This document shows positions 24,592 through 33,191 of a stretch of 64,000 nucleotides of DNA, piece by piece. A program made the translations under genes and the position numbers. The notes under the pieces are model-generated. The model made no database searches. It worked only from the letters and a program-made list of their open reading frames with translations, and was not told the origin of the DNA. The stretch's first letter is position 1; the number at the start of each line of letters is the position of its first letter. The DNA is from Pseudomonas sp. TH43 (GTDB lineage: Bacteria > Pseudomonadota > Gammaproteobacteria > Pseudomonadales > Pseudomonadaceae). The stretch lies in the NCBI RefSeq assembly GCF_016650635.1, contig NZ_JAEKFI010000004.1:124001-188000 (forward strand), given 5' to 3'.

Positions 24592-24652
24592 GATGTTTGT
24601 TCTTTTATCAAGTTAAGCTACAAATACCTTTTTTCAAGGCATCACTCAAGGG

Positions 24653-24679
24653 AAAATGTAGTAATAACCACAACATTTT
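24653..24679. promoter_or_regulatory. Candidate HexR operator between zwf and hexR
   Basis: AAAATGT and ACATTTT form a perfect inverted repeat, and the core TGTAGTAATAACCACA is nearly symmetric. HexR sites are described as TTGT-N7/8-ACAA; this one is an imperfect match read on the minus strand (TTGTGGTTATTACTACA). Its position, about 62 bases upstream of the zwf ATG, fits repression of zwf. No exact TTGT-N7/8-ACAA occurs elsewhere in this gap. Confidence 0.55.
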
Positions 24680-24808
24680 CGCAAAATACAGATTCCGAGT
24701 GGTGGTCGGTCGGAGCCATCAGTAGGATAGGCCACCGTTACGGGCCATATCAAAGGCCCAATTTGCATAGCCCGGCGCAACTTTGCGCAGGTGAATTAGG
24801 AATTCCAT

Positions 24809-25678
24809 ATGGACCGCGTGCGAAATTTACTGGAACAGATCCAGAGTCGCCTTGAAGACCTGAACAAGGCCGAACGCAAAGTCGCCGAGGTGATCCTGCT
24901 CAACCCGCAGCAGGCCACCCGCTTCAGCATCGCCGCCCTCGCCCAGGCCGCGTCGGTGAGCGAACCGACGGTCAATCGTTTCTGCCGTTCATTCGGTGTC
25001 AGCGGTTATCCCGAGCTCAAGCTGCAACTGGCGCAGAGCCTGGCCAGCGGCGCGGCGTATGTCAGCCGTGCGGTGGAAGCCGATGACAATCCCGAGGCGT
25101 ACACGCAAAAGATTTTCGGCAGCGCCATCGCATCCCTGGACAGTGCTTGCCAGGCGCTGGACCCGAACCTGATCAGCCGCGCCGTCGACCTGTTGATTCA
25201 GGCGCGGCAGATCCACTTCTTCGGCCTCGGCGCTTCTGCACCGGTGGCGCTGGATGCGCAGCACAAATTCTTCCGCTTCAACCTTGCGGTCACGGCGCAC
25301 GCCGATGTATTGATGCAGCGGATGATTGCTTCGGTGGCGCACACCGGTGAACTGTTCGTGATCATTTCCTATACCGGCCGCACCCGTGAGCTGGTCGAGG
25401 TTGCGCGCATTGCTCGCGAGAACGGCGCTTCGGTGTTGGGTTTGACGGCGGAGAATTCGCCGCTGGCCAAGGCCAGTACCTTGAGCCTGAACATTCCGCT
25501 GCCGGAAGACACCGACATCTATATGCCGATGACCTCGCGGATCATTCAGTTGACGGTGCTGGATGTGCTGGCGACGGGGATGACCCTGCGTCGCGGGGTG
25601 GATTTCCAGCCGCATCTGCGCAAGATCAAAGAGAGCTTGAACGCCAGCCGGTATCCGGTGGGTGACGAGTTCAACTAA
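24809..25678 (+). CDS. hexR: Transcriptional regulator HexR (RpiR family)
   Basis: A 289-residue repressor of glucose catabolism genes. The N-terminal HTH_6 domain (about 1-77) contains FSIAALAQAASVSEPTVNRF, and a SIS sugar-phosphate domain (about 125-255) contains FFGLGASAPVALDAQHKFF and ISYTGRTRELVEVA. KDPG bound to the SIS domain releases HexR from DNA in P. putida. It is divergent from zwf, one of its targets, and the other predicted sites lie between edd and gap in this window. Confidence 0.95.
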   Translation: MDRVRNLLEQIQSRLEDLNKAERKVAEVILLNPQQATRFSIAALAQAASVSEPTVNRFCRSFGVSGYPELKLQLAQSLASGAAYVSRAVEADDNPEAYTQKIFGSAIASLDSACQALDPNLISRAVDLLIQARQIHFFGLGASAPVALDAQHKFFRFNLAVTAHADVLMQRMIASVAHTGELFVIISYTGRTRELVEVARIARENGASVLGLTAENSPLAKASTLSLNIPLPEDTDIYMPMTSRIIQLTVLDVLATGMTLRRGVDFQPHLRKIKESLNASRYPVGDEFN

Positions 25679-25688
25679 AGACCAAAAG

Positions 25689-25866
25689 CCCCTCACCCCT
25701 GCCCTCTCCCAGAGGGAGAGGGGGCCGACCGAGGTGTCTTGCGCTGTCCATCGACCCGAATGATCGAGTCGATTTTAGATTCAGTACTGCACTTTCACGT
25801 CGGCGTAACTCTTAAGCATCCCCCATTCGGTCCCCTCTCCCTCCGGGAGAGGGCTAGGGTGAGGGG
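25689..25866. repeat. Family D element with terminal inverted repeats, complete copy
   Basis: About 178 bases, opening CCCCTCACCCCTGCCCTCTC and closing GGAGAGGGCTAGGGTGAGGGG. The interior carries GACCGAGGTGT, then ATCGAGTCGATTTTAGATTC and CACGTCGGCGTA, shared with the copies near 34558 and 60383. It separates the convergent hexR and mutarotase genes. Confidence 0.9.
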
Positions 25867-25888
25867 CAACAATGTCATCATCATTTCA

Positions 25889-26743
25889 CTAAGCCGCGGC
25901 CCACGCCTGCAAGCTCAGATGCGCCTTCTCCCCCGGCGCCAGGTGCAAGCTGTCCGTCCCGCCCGCCGCCGCTTCCACGCAAACAAACTCCAACACCTCA
26001 TCCCAACTCACGCCCAACAGCGGCCGCGAGCCCGGATGCCAGACCACCGTGTCGGCACTGTCACCGGTATCGATGCACAACTCGCGCTGCCAGGCGTGAT
26101 CCTTGAGCTGTAATTCGCCGTCATGCTGAAACACTCGCTGACAACCGCCATCAACCCGCAACTCGCCTTCCTGCTGGCAAATCTGGCGGTTCAACTGGTC
26201 GTAACCCTGCGCACCTTCGAGCCCAGACAGCGCTATCTCACCGACATCGCCAATACGCCAGTAAGCATGCAAAGCCTGGCTCAACTGGCACGGCATGTCG
26301 TCCTGATGCTCGGTGCTCAGGCGTAATTCCATGCGTTCACCCAAGTGTGCGTGCAGGTCGACCTGCCAGTCGCACAGCTGCAATTGCCAATGCAGGCGCA
26401 CGCCGTCATCGGCGCTGCTGCTGTCGAGCAACTTCCAGTCGAGCAGTCGTGCCCAGCCATGCGACGGCCACGCGTTTTCGCTGGGATGACGGCCATACCA
26501 CGGCCAGCAAACCGGCACCCCGCCGCGGATCGCACCGACATGCGGCCACTTCGCCGCACACCACAACCACGGCTTTTGCCCGCGCGGCTGAAAGTGCAGC
26601 AACTGCGCACCCTGACGACTGAACACCGCCTGACACAGCGGATGATCGATCACCAACACGTCGCGCATCTGATAGCGCTCCCAGGCGAACACCGGTTGTT
26701 CGCGCAGGGATTTGAAGAAGCGTTGTAGCGGATGCTCATGCAT
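25889..26743 (-). CDS. D-hexose-6-phosphate mutarotase (aldose 1-epimerase family)
   Basis: A 284-residue YeaD-type epimerase that interconverts the anomers of glucose 6-phosphate. The segments GGVPVCWPWYGRHP (about 70-83), SHGWARLLDWK and, near the C-terminus, VVWHPGSRPLLGVSWDEVLEFVCVEAA, contain the catalytic histidine and glutamate positions of the family. It is the last gene of the minus-strand glucose uptake series, and the repeat block and oprB terminator before it suggest its own promoter. The enzyme would speed supply of the beta anomer to Zwf. Confidence 0.88.
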   Translation of the reverse strand: MHEHPLQRFFKSLREQPVFAWERYQMRDVLVIDHPLCQAVFSRQGAQLLHFQPRGQKPWLWCAAKWPHVGAIRGGVPVCWPWYGRHPSENAWPSHGWARLLDWKLLDSSSADDGVRLHWQLQLCDWQVDLHAHLGERMELRLSTEHQDDMPCQLSQALHAYWRIGDVGEIALSGLEGAQGYDQLNRQICQQEGELRVDGGCQRVFQHDGELQLKDHAWQRELCIDTGDSADTVVWHPGSRPLLGVSWDEVLEFVCVEAAAGGTDSLHLAPGEKAHLSLQAWAAA

Positions 26744-26801
26744 TTGCCACGGTCCTGAAAATCATGGGGGTACTTATCAATCCTAAAGCCTTGCATAGCA
26801 C

Positions 26802-26954
26802 TTTGTGGCGAGGGGATTTATCCCCGCTGGGTCGCGAAGCGGCCCTGAAACCATTCAATGAGGCGTATCAGTCAGACGGCGTTTTACGGATTTGCGACTG
26901 CTTCGCAGCCGAACGGGGCGGTGCGACGTTTCGCTAAATCCCCTCACCACAAAA
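26802..26954. repeat. REP block, family C (GTGGCGAGGGGATTTATCCCC type)
   Basis: TTTGTGGCGAGGGGATTTAT at the left and AATCCCCTCACCACAAAA at the right face each other around a 110-base core with GCTTCGCAGCCGAACGGGG. Others lie at 28513-28629, 31596-31763 and, as a bare hairpin, 54595-54628. Confidence 0.88.
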
Positions 26955-27002
26955 ACTCTCCAGCCACAAAAATCATCAAGCAACACATCAGACCTATGTC
27001 AC

Positions 27003-27032
27003 AAAAAAAAGCGGACAGCCTTGGCTGTCCGC
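27003..27032 (-). terminator. Rho-independent terminator of oprB
   Basis: GCGGACAGCC and GGCTGTCCGC pair with a 2-base loop, followed on the minus strand by eight T residues. It lies 39 bases beyond the oprB stop codon. Confidence 0.9.
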
Positions 27033-27070
27033 AAATATGCGCACATAGAGAGGAGCTTATCGCAGACGCG

Positions 27071-28420
27071 TTAGAACGTAGACTGAATTTTCAGGCCAGC
27101 GACCAATGCGTTGTCCACTGCATCCACACCGCCCGGGTGAGTGATGTATTGCAGGTTAGGACGTACGGTCAGCCAGTTGGTGACGTGGAAGCCGTAGTTG
27201 ATCTCGTAGTTGTATTCGGTTTCACGAATCGGCGAGAACACCGGGTTGTCGTAGTCCGAAACACCGTTGGAAACGTTAAGCAACTCGGCGTTTTTCTTCA
27301 CGTCGTCGTTGACGTGGATACGCGCCGCGCCGATACCGACGTCATCCTTTGGACGCGCGTCGAATGGGCCTTTGTAGACAAACATCACCGACTGGTAGTT
27401 GTCGATGAAGTTGGTGTCTTTGTCGTGGAACGTGGCGTTCGCCGCGATGTTCAGACCGCGCGAAGCATCACCGTTGTGGCTGGTGAGTTGCTGTTGCGCC
27501 ACGAACCAGTAGCCGCTTTTGCTGCTGTGGGTTTTGTAGGCGTCGCCAGTGGTAGCAGCGTCGAACCCGTTGACGTCTTCGCGAACGTCGTCGGCATCCG
27601 CCGTGCTCTTGTAGTAACCGACACGGTATTCGCCCGGCAGGCTGTTGACCTTCGGCGACCAGACCAATTCGACTGGCAGAACAGTACCGGCGGTGCCGCT
27701 GCCGCTGAGTTTGAAGCCGTTGCCGTGTTCCAGCTGCGACGGGTTCTGGTTGTACGCACCAATCTGCGCGTAGAGCTCGTCGTTGATGTTGTACTTCACG
27801 CGAATCGCGGCTTGGCTAACCGGCCAGTTGTACCAGATGTTGGTCGCCCAGTTACCCACTTGCGAACCGCAGAACGCCAGGTTCTGGAAATCGCACGGGA
27901 AGGTGTTGAAGTCTTCGCCTTCGCCGAAGTAACCGGCCTTGACGTCGAGCTTGTTGTCGAAGAACTGGTGCTGAATCCACAACTGGGTCAGACGCACCAT
28001 GTGGCCACGGCCATACACTTCTTGCGACGAACTCAAGGTGCCGGCACGCGGATCGCCAACGCGATCGTTGGAGATGTTGTAACCGTTACGATTGGTCAGC
28101 TGGATCTTCGCCTGGGTGTTATCCCAGCCCCACAGCTTTTGCAGATCGAGTGCCACGCCCAGACCAAACTGGTCGGCGTAACGCGCGGTCTTGTCGTCGT
28201 TGTAGCCACCGTGCAGGTTGCCACCGACTTCCCCAACGTAGTCGGCCTTGATGTCGATACCCTGCTCGATCAGCTTGGTCCGCTCACCACCCCAATCGCC
28301 GGTCATCCATTTGGAATCGGAGCTGAAGGCATCCGCGGCCATCGCGTTACCGGCCAGCACCAATGCCGCCGCAGCTGACACTTGGCAGATCAACCGGGCA
28401 TTGACGTGTTTCTTTTTCAT
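27071..28420 (-). CDS. oprB: Carbohydrate-selective outer membrane porin OprB
   Basis: A 449-residue porin for glucose and other sugars. The signal peptide ends near residue 28 (AAALVLAGNAMA, then ADAFSSDSKW). The mature part has the OprB pattern of amphipathic strands, including WMTGDWGGERTKL (about 39-51), GVALDLQKLWGW, LTQLWIQHQFFDNKLDVKAGYFGEGEDF and a C-terminal strand ending in phenylalanine (GLKIQSTF). It follows gtsD after a 229-base gap with a REP block, so it may share or have its own promoter. It delivers sugar to GtsA in the periplasm. Confidence 0.94.
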   Translation of the reverse strand: MKKKHVNARLICQVSAAAALVLAGNAMAADAFSSDSKWMTGDWGGERTKLIEQGIDIKADYVGEVGGNLHGGYNDDKTARYADQFGLGVALDLQKLWGWDNTQAKIQLTNRNGYNISNDRVGDPRAGTLSSSQEVYGRGHMVRLTQLWIQHQFFDNKLDVKAGYFGEGEDFNTFPCDFQNLAFCGSQVGNWATNIWYNWPVSQAAIRVKYNINDELYAQIGAYNQNPSQLEHGNGFKLSGSGTAGTVLPVELVWSPKVNSLPGEYRVGYYKSTADADDVREDVNGFDAATTGDAYKTHSSKSGYWFVAQQQLTSHNGDASRGLNIAANATFHDKDTNFIDNYQSVMFVYKGPFDARPKDDVGIGAARIHVNDDVKKNAELLNVSNGVSDYDNPVFSPIRETEYNYEINYGFHVTNWLTVRPNLQYITHPGGVDAVDNALVAGLKIQSTF

Positions 28421-28512
28421 CCCTACATCCTCGTCTTTATTGTTATTAACTGTTTTTATCTAACGCGGTTTACATAAATTGCGACGAATGACAAACCATC
28501 CACCGCGTGCTC

Positions 28513-28629
28513 CTTTGTGGGAGCGAGCCCTGTGGCGAGGGGATTCATCCCCGTCGGGCTGCGCAGCAGACCCCGCTTTTATGGGGCCGCTACGCGACCC
28601 AACGGGGATAAATCCCCTCGCCACAAAAG
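28513..28629. repeat. REP block, family C, between gtsD and oprB
   Basis: Opens TTTGTGGGAGCGAGCCCTGT and continues GGCGAGGGGATTCATCCCCG; closes with CGGGGATAAATCCCCTCG and CCACAAAAG. In a read-through transcript it would fold into a long hairpin between the ATPase and porin genes. Confidence 0.88.
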
Positions 28630-28649
28630 CCCTCTCCTACATCAAATAT

Positions 28650-29810
28650 TCAGCGGCCTTTGAATTGCGCCACGTTCGCAGACCGCGCATCGGTCTGTGG
28701 TTGGCCGGCAGTGCCGAGGCGCTCACCGGTATTGGCATCAAACAACAACACTTTCGACGGATCGAATTGCAACGTCAGGCTCTCGCCCACCTGCGGTGCC
28801 ACGTCCGGCGCCAGACGGCAGCAGACTTTGGTTTCATTCAGATTGACGAACACCAGCGTGTCCGGGCCGGTCGGCTCGGTGACCTGCACTTCGGCACGAA
28901 TGCTTGGCAGGCCATTGCCCTCGCCGTTCGACAGAACGATCTGCTCCGGGCGCAGACCGAGGATCACTTCGCGATCTTCAAGCCCGGCGTCCTGCATGCT
29001 CATCGGCAGTTCACAACGCGCCTGACCGCTGTCGAGCAGCGCCAGCAGACGACCGTCCTTGCGTTGCAGACGCAGCGGGATGAAGTTCATCGGCGGCGAA
29101 CCGATGAAGCTCGCCACGAACAGGTTGGCCGGGTCGTTGTAGATCTCTTTCGGCGTACCGAACTGCTGAATGATGCCGTCCTTCATCACCGCCACTTTGT
29201 CGCCCAGGGTCATCGCTTCGATCTGGTCGTGGGTCACGTAGACCGTGGTGGTTTTCAGGCGCTGGTGCATCAGTTTCATTTCGGTACGCATCTCGACGCG
29301 CAGCTTGGCGTCGAGGTTGGACAGCGGTTCGTCGAACAGATAGATCTTTGGACGACGCGCCAGGGCACGGCCCATGGCCACGCGCTGTTGCTGACCACCG
29401 GAGAGCTGACCCGGTTTACGGTTCAGCAAATGTTCGATCTGCAACAGCTTGGCGACACGCGCGACTTCTTCGTCGATCGCCGACTGGGCCATTTTGCGAA
29501 TCTTCAGACCGAACTCGATGTTCTCGCGCACGCTCATGGTCGGGTACAGCGCGTAGGACTGGAACACCATGGCGATGTCGCGATCTTTCGGGCTCATGCC
29601 GCTGACGTCCTGGTCACCGATCATGATCGCGCCGCCAGTGATGGTTTCCAGACCGGCAATGCAGTTCATCAACGTCGATTTGCCGCAGCCCGACGGGCCG
29701 ACGAGGATCAGGAATTCGCCTTCCTTGATCGACAGTTCGATGTTCTTCAGGGTGTCCGGCAGGCCGGCACCGTAGGTCTTGTTTACGTTGCGAAGTTCGA
29801 GCGTTGCCAT
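28650..29810 (-). CDS. gtsD: Glucose ABC transporter ATP-binding protein GtsD (GltK)
   Basis: A 386-residue MalK/UgpC-type ATPase. Walker A is GPSGCGKST (about 38-46), the signature is LSGGQQQR (about 135-142), Walker B is IYLFDEPLSN (about 155-164) and the switch histidine is in YVTHDQIEAM. The C-terminal third forms an OB-type regulatory domain as in MalK. It powers the GtsB/GtsC channel, and its start lies 2 bases after the gtsC stop. Confidence 0.94.
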   Translation of the reverse strand: MATLELRNVNKTYGAGLPDTLKNIELSIKEGEFLILVGPSGCGKSTLMNCIAGLETITGGAIMIGDQDVSGMSPKDRDIAMVFQSYALYPTMSVRENIEFGLKIRKMAQSAIDEEVARVAKLLQIEHLLNRKPGQLSGGQQQRVAMGRALARRPKIYLFDEPLSNLDAKLRVEMRTEMKLMHQRLKTTTVYVTHDQIEAMTLGDKVAVMKDGIIQQFGTPKEIYNDPANLFVASFIGSPPMNFIPLRLQRKDGRLLALLDSGQARCELPMSMQDAGLEDREVILGLRPEQIVLSNGEGNGLPSIRAEVQVTEPTGPDTLVFVNLNETKVCCRLAPDVAPQVGESLTLQFDPSKVLLFDANTGERLGTAGQPQTDARSANVAQFKGR

Positions 29811-29812
29811 GA

Positions 29813-30658
29813 TTACCCCTTGACTGCGCCGGCCGTCAGCCCGCGCACGAAATACTTGCCTGCGACCACATAGACCAGCAGGGTCGGCAGGCCGGCGATC
29901 ATCGCCGCTGCCATATCAACGTTGTATTCCTTGGCGCCGGTGCTGGTGTTGACCAGGTTGTTCAGCGCCACCGTGATCGGTTGCGAATCACCGCTGGAGA
30001 ACACCACACCGAACAGGAAGTCGTTCCAGATCTGGGTGAACTGCCAGATCAGGCAGACCATGATGATCGGCGTCGACATCGGCAGAATGATCCGCCGGAA
30101 AATCGTGAAGAAACCCGCGCCATCAAGGCGTGCGGCTTTCACCAGCGCATCCGGGATGCTCACGTAGTAGTTACGGAAGAACAGCGTAGTAAACGCCAGA
30201 CCGTACACCACGTGGATAAACACCAGGCCGGTGGTGGTGCTTGCCAGGCCCATTTTGCCGAGGGTGAACGAGGCTGGCAGCAGCACGGTCTGGAACGGCA
30301 GGAAGCAGCCGAACAACAGCAGACCGAAGAACAGCTGCGAACCACGGAAGCGCCAGAACGACAGCACATAACCGTTCAACGCGCCGATGGCGGTGGAGAT
30401 GATCACCGCCGGAACGGTGATCTTGATCGAGTTCCAGAAGTAACCGTCAACCGTGGCCCAGGCCTTGACCCAGCCGATGCCGCTGACCACGGTTGGCCAG
30501 CTCAGCAGGTTGCCGGTGCTGATGTCTTCCGGGGTTTTGAAGCTGGTCAGCAACATGACCACCAGCGGCACCAGATAAAGCAGTACGGCGAGGATCAGCA
30601 CCGCGTAGATCGCGATGCGACTCAGGCTGATAGCAGGTTTGGCAGCGAGACTAGTCAT
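29813..30658 (-). CDS. gtsC: Glucose ABC transporter permease GtsC (GltG)
   Basis: A 281-residue inner-membrane permease of the MalG type with six hydrophobic segments. The EAA loop, which contacts the ATPase, is visible as IPDALVKAARLDGAGFFTIFRRIILP (about 185-210). Its start overlaps the end of gtsB by 8 bases. Together with GtsB it forms the transmembrane channel for glucose. Confidence 0.93.
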   Translation of the reverse strand: MTSLAAKPAISLSRIAIYAVLILAVLLYLVPLVVMLLTSFKTPEDISTGNLLSWPTVVSGIGWVKAWATVDGYFWNSIKITVPAVIISTAIGALNGYVLSFWRFRGSQLFFGLLLFGCFLPFQTVLLPASFTLGKMGLASTTTGLVFIHVVYGLAFTTLFFRNYYVSIPDALVKAARLDGAGFFTIFRRIILPMSTPIIMVCLIWQFTQIWNDFLFGVVFSSGDSQPITVALNNLVNTSTGAKEYNVDMAAAMIAGLPTLLVYVVAGKYFVRGLTAGAVKG

Positions 30659-31559
30659 TGCGCTTGGTCCTCAGCTCGGAATACAGGTAAGGCACGATGA
30701 TCGCGAGGATCGCACCGAGCATCAGAATCGCACTGGCCGAGCCCATGCCCATCTGGCCGCGACTGAAGGTGAAGGAATACATGAACATCGCTGGCAGGTC
30801 GGAGGAATAACCCGGACCACCGGCGGTCATCGCCGCGACCAGGTCGAAGCTCTTGATCGCGATATGCGCGAGGATCATTACCGCACTGAAGAACACCGGA
30901 CGCAGGCTTGGCAGCACCACTTTCCAGTAGATCATCGGCATGCTCGCGCCATCGATCTGTGCAGCACGGATGATCGATTGATCAACGCCACGCAGGCCGG
31001 CAAGGAACATCGCCATGATGAAGCCCGAGGCTTGCCAGACAGCGGCGATCACCAGGCAATAAACCACGCGATCAGGGTCGATCAGCCAGTCGAGACGGAA
31101 GCCTTCCCAGCCCCAGTCACGCAACAGTTTGTCCAGGCCCATGCCCGGGTTGAGCAGCCATTTCCATGCGGTACCGGTGACGATCATCGAGAGCGCCATC
31201 GGGTACAGGTAAATGGTGCGGATAAAGCCTTCACGACGGATGCGCTGGTCGAGGAACACCGCCAGCAGCACACCAATCACCAGCGTGATGCCGATGAACA
31301 TGCCACCGAACACCGCGAGGTTTTTGCTCGCAACCCACCAGCGGTCGTTGTCGAACAACCGTGCGTATTGCGCCAGACCGGCCCACTTGTAGTTGGGCAG
31401 GAACGTCGAGGTGGTGAACGACAGCACGAACGTCCACAGGATGTAGCCATAGAAGCCCACCAGCACGATGAACATGCTCGGCGCCAGCACCAGTTTGGGT
31501 AGCCAGCGCTGCAATGCATCGAACGGCGAGGCCTTGCTGAACACAGCAACAGAACTCAT
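30651..31559 (-). CDS. gtsB: Glucose ABC transporter permease GtsB (GltF)
   Basis: A 302-residue MalF-type permease. Six or more membrane segments are visible, with the EAA loop in RGVDQSIIRAAQIDGASMPMIYWKVVLPSL (about 205-235). It lacks the large periplasmic insertion of enteric MalF. It follows gtsA after a 212-base gap filled with a REP block and overlaps gtsC. Confidence 0.93.
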   Translation of the reverse strand: MSSVAVFSKASPFDALQRWLPKLVLAPSMFIVLVGFYGYILWTFVLSFTTSTFLPNYKWAGLAQYARLFDNDRWWVASKNLAVFGGMFIGITLVIGVLLAVFLDQRIRREGFIRTIYLYPMALSMIVTGTAWKWLLNPGMGLDKLLRDWGWEGFRLDWLIDPDRVVYCLVIAAVWQASGFIMAMFLAGLRGVDQSIIRAAQIDGASMPMIYWKVVLPSLRPVFFSAVMILAHIAIKSFDLVAAMTAGGPGYSSDLPAMFMYSFTFSRGQMGMGSASAILMLGAILAIIVPYLYSELRTKRND

Positions 31560-31595
31560 GGGGAAATCCAGAATAAAGATGACAAGGGCATTTCC

Positions 31596-31763
31596 CTGTA
31601 GGAGTGAGCCCTGTGGCGAGGGGATTTATCCCCGTTCGGCTGCGAAGCAGTCGCAAAACCATTGCATGCGGTGTTTCTGAAACTGCGCCGCTGCAACTTT
31701 CTGGGGTCGCTGCGCAACCCAACGGGGATAAATCCCCTCACCACAAAAGCTCACTCCTACAGG
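31596..31763. repeat. REP block, family C, between gtsA and gtsB
   Basis: Opens CTGTAGGAGTGAGCCCTGTG and GGCGAGGGGATTTATCCCCG; closes AACGGGGATAAATCCCCTCA, CCACAAAAG and CTCACTCCTACAG. The outer arms CTGTAGGAGTGAG and CTCACTCCTACAG pair perfectly. It starts 8 bases after the gtsA stop and would form a strong hairpin in the operon mRNA. Confidence 0.9.
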
Positions 31764-31771
31764 TCCAAGCA

Positions 31772-33073
31772 TTACTTGGCGGACTTGATCGCTGCGCCGA
31801 GTTTCTTGGCGGTGTCGGCCGGGTCGGCTTTCGGGTCGTTGATGTAGTTGGTCACGACATCAAAGAACGCGCCTTGCACGGCCAGCGTGGTCGCCATGTT
31901 GTGCGCCATGCTCGGCTGCAAACCACCGGATTTGGCATCCGCCAGGAAGTCCTTGGCAGCGGTTTGTGCGCAGGAGTCGAAGCCGAGCTTGTCCATGTTG
32001 TTCAACATGTCGTTGCGAACCGGGATCGAGCCTTTGTTGATGCTGAAGACTTTCTGGAAGTTTTCACCCAGCACGACTCTGGCGATGTCCTGCTGACCGG
32101 CAGCAGTGCCCTTGTCTTTCTGCTTGAACACCGCCAGCGAGTCGATGTTGTAGGTGAACGCCTTGTCGGTGCCCGGGAACGCTACGCACTCGTAATCCTT
32201 GCCGGCGACTTTCTTGGCGGCGGTCCATTCGGACTTGGCCCAGTCACCCATGATCTGCATGCCGGCCTTGCCGTTGATGACTTTGGCCGCTTCCAGGTTC
32301 CAGTCCTGGCCTTTGCCGTCGACGTCCATGTAGGTCGCGACTTTCTTCAGCTCGGTCAGCGCCTTGACCATTTCCGGACCGGTCAGCGCGCCGTTGTCCA
32401 GATCAACCAGGGCTTTCTTGTAACCATCGACACCCATGACCGAAAGCACCACGGCTTCGAACACGGTGCTGTCCTGCCAAGGCTGACCGCCGTGGGCCAG
32501 CGGAATGAAGCCCGCGGCTTTCAGCTTGTCGCCCGCAGCGTAGAATTCTTCGAGGGTGGTCGGGTTCTTGGTGATACCGGCTTTCTTGAAGACTTCCGGG
32601 TTGATCCACAGCCAGTTCACACGGTGAATGTTCACCGGCACGGCCACGTAATCACCGTCGTACTTCACGGTATCGGAGACTTTCTTGTCGAGCAGGCTGT
32701 CCCACTTCTCTTCTTTGGCAACGTCTTTCAAGACGTCGGTGTCGAGCAAACCGGTCGACGCCCATTCCTGAATGTCCGGGCCCTTGATCTGGGCAACGCC
32801 TGGCGGGTTACCGGCAACGGCACGGCTTTTCAGCACGGTCATGGCGGTCGCACCGCCACCACCGGCGACAGCGCCGTCTTTCCAGGTGAAACCGTCTTTT
32901 TCGACTTGGGCCTTGAGCACATCAACGGCAGCTTTTTCGCCACCGGACGTCCACCAGTGCACGACTTCAACCGAACCTTTGGATTCGGCAGCGGAAACAC
33001 TGAGAGGCAGAATTGCGAGCGGGAACAGGGAGGCGACAGAAATGACAGTAGCGAGGCGAGAAATCGCATTCAT
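31772..33073 (-). CDS. gtsA: Glucose/mannose ABC transporter substrate-binding protein GtsA (GltB)
   Basis: A 433-residue periplasmic protein. The signal peptide is about 1-28 (ISRLATVISVASLFPLAILP, cleavage after SVSA). The mature part begins SKGSVEVVHWWTSGGEKAAV, a family 1 sugar-binding start, with INGKAGMQIMGDWAKSEW later. AAAGGTAC precedes the ATG at 33073; the frame opens 18 codons earlier without support. It captures sugar delivered through OprB and passes it to GtsBC. The promoter motif at 33129-33169 precedes it. Confidence 0.94.
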   Translation of the reverse strand: MNAISRLATVISVASLFPLAILPLSVSAAESKGSVEVVHWWTSGGEKAAVDVLKAQVEKDGFTWKDGAVAGGGGATAMTVLKSRAVAGNPPGVAQIKGPDIQEWASTGLLDTDVLKDVAKEEKWDSLLDKKVSDTVKYDGDYVAVPVNIHRVNWLWINPEVFKKAGITKNPTTLEEFYAAGDKLKAAGFIPLAHGGQPWQDSTVFEAVVLSVMGVDGYKKALVDLDNGALTGPEMVKALTELKKVATYMDVDGKGQDWNLEAAKVINGKAGMQIMGDWAKSEWTAAKKVAGKDYECVAFPGTDKAFTYNIDSLAVFKQKDKGTAAGQQDIARVVLGENFQKVFSINKGSIPVRNDMLNNMDKLGFDSCAQTAAKDFLADAKSGGLQPSMAHNMATTLAVQGAFFDVVTNYINDPKADPADTAKKLGAAIKSAK

Positions 33074-33128
33074 CTGAGATGTACCTTTCTTGTTGTTATG
33101 CATGCAAGTCTGGTGCTTGCGCTGCACA

Positions 33129-33169
33129 GGAGTTTAAACAGGGCGATTCCCTTCGCAGGTAACGAAGGG
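33129..33169 (-). promoter_or_regulatory. gtsA promoter with bipartite motif shared with the epimerase gene
   Basis: On the minus strand CCCTTCGTTAC (33159-33169) is followed after exactly 18 bases by TGTTTAAACTCC (33129-33140). The same pair with the same spacing occurs at 34481-34521. TAAACT resembles a -10 box, which would put the CGTTAC block at or just upstream of -35, a normal activator position. GltR is the obvious candidate but this is inferred. The CCCTTCG block also forms an inverted repeat with CGAAGGG (33148-33170). Confidence 0.6.
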
Positions 33170-33191
33170 ACGCGCGAATGTCACCACATGG

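Larger units (their letters stand above)
26744..27070. other. Gap between mutarotase and oprB: repeat block and terminator
   Basis: 327 bases filled by a family C REP block (26802-26954) and the oprB terminator (27003-27032). No gene is supported here. The short part next to the mutarotase start may carry its promoter. Confidence 0.6.

Noticed and set aside
24590..24808. Exact HexR site TTGT-N7/8-ACAA in the zwf/hexR gap.
   Set aside because: I searched both strands by eye and found only the imperfect site at 24653-24679, which is reported with lower confidence.
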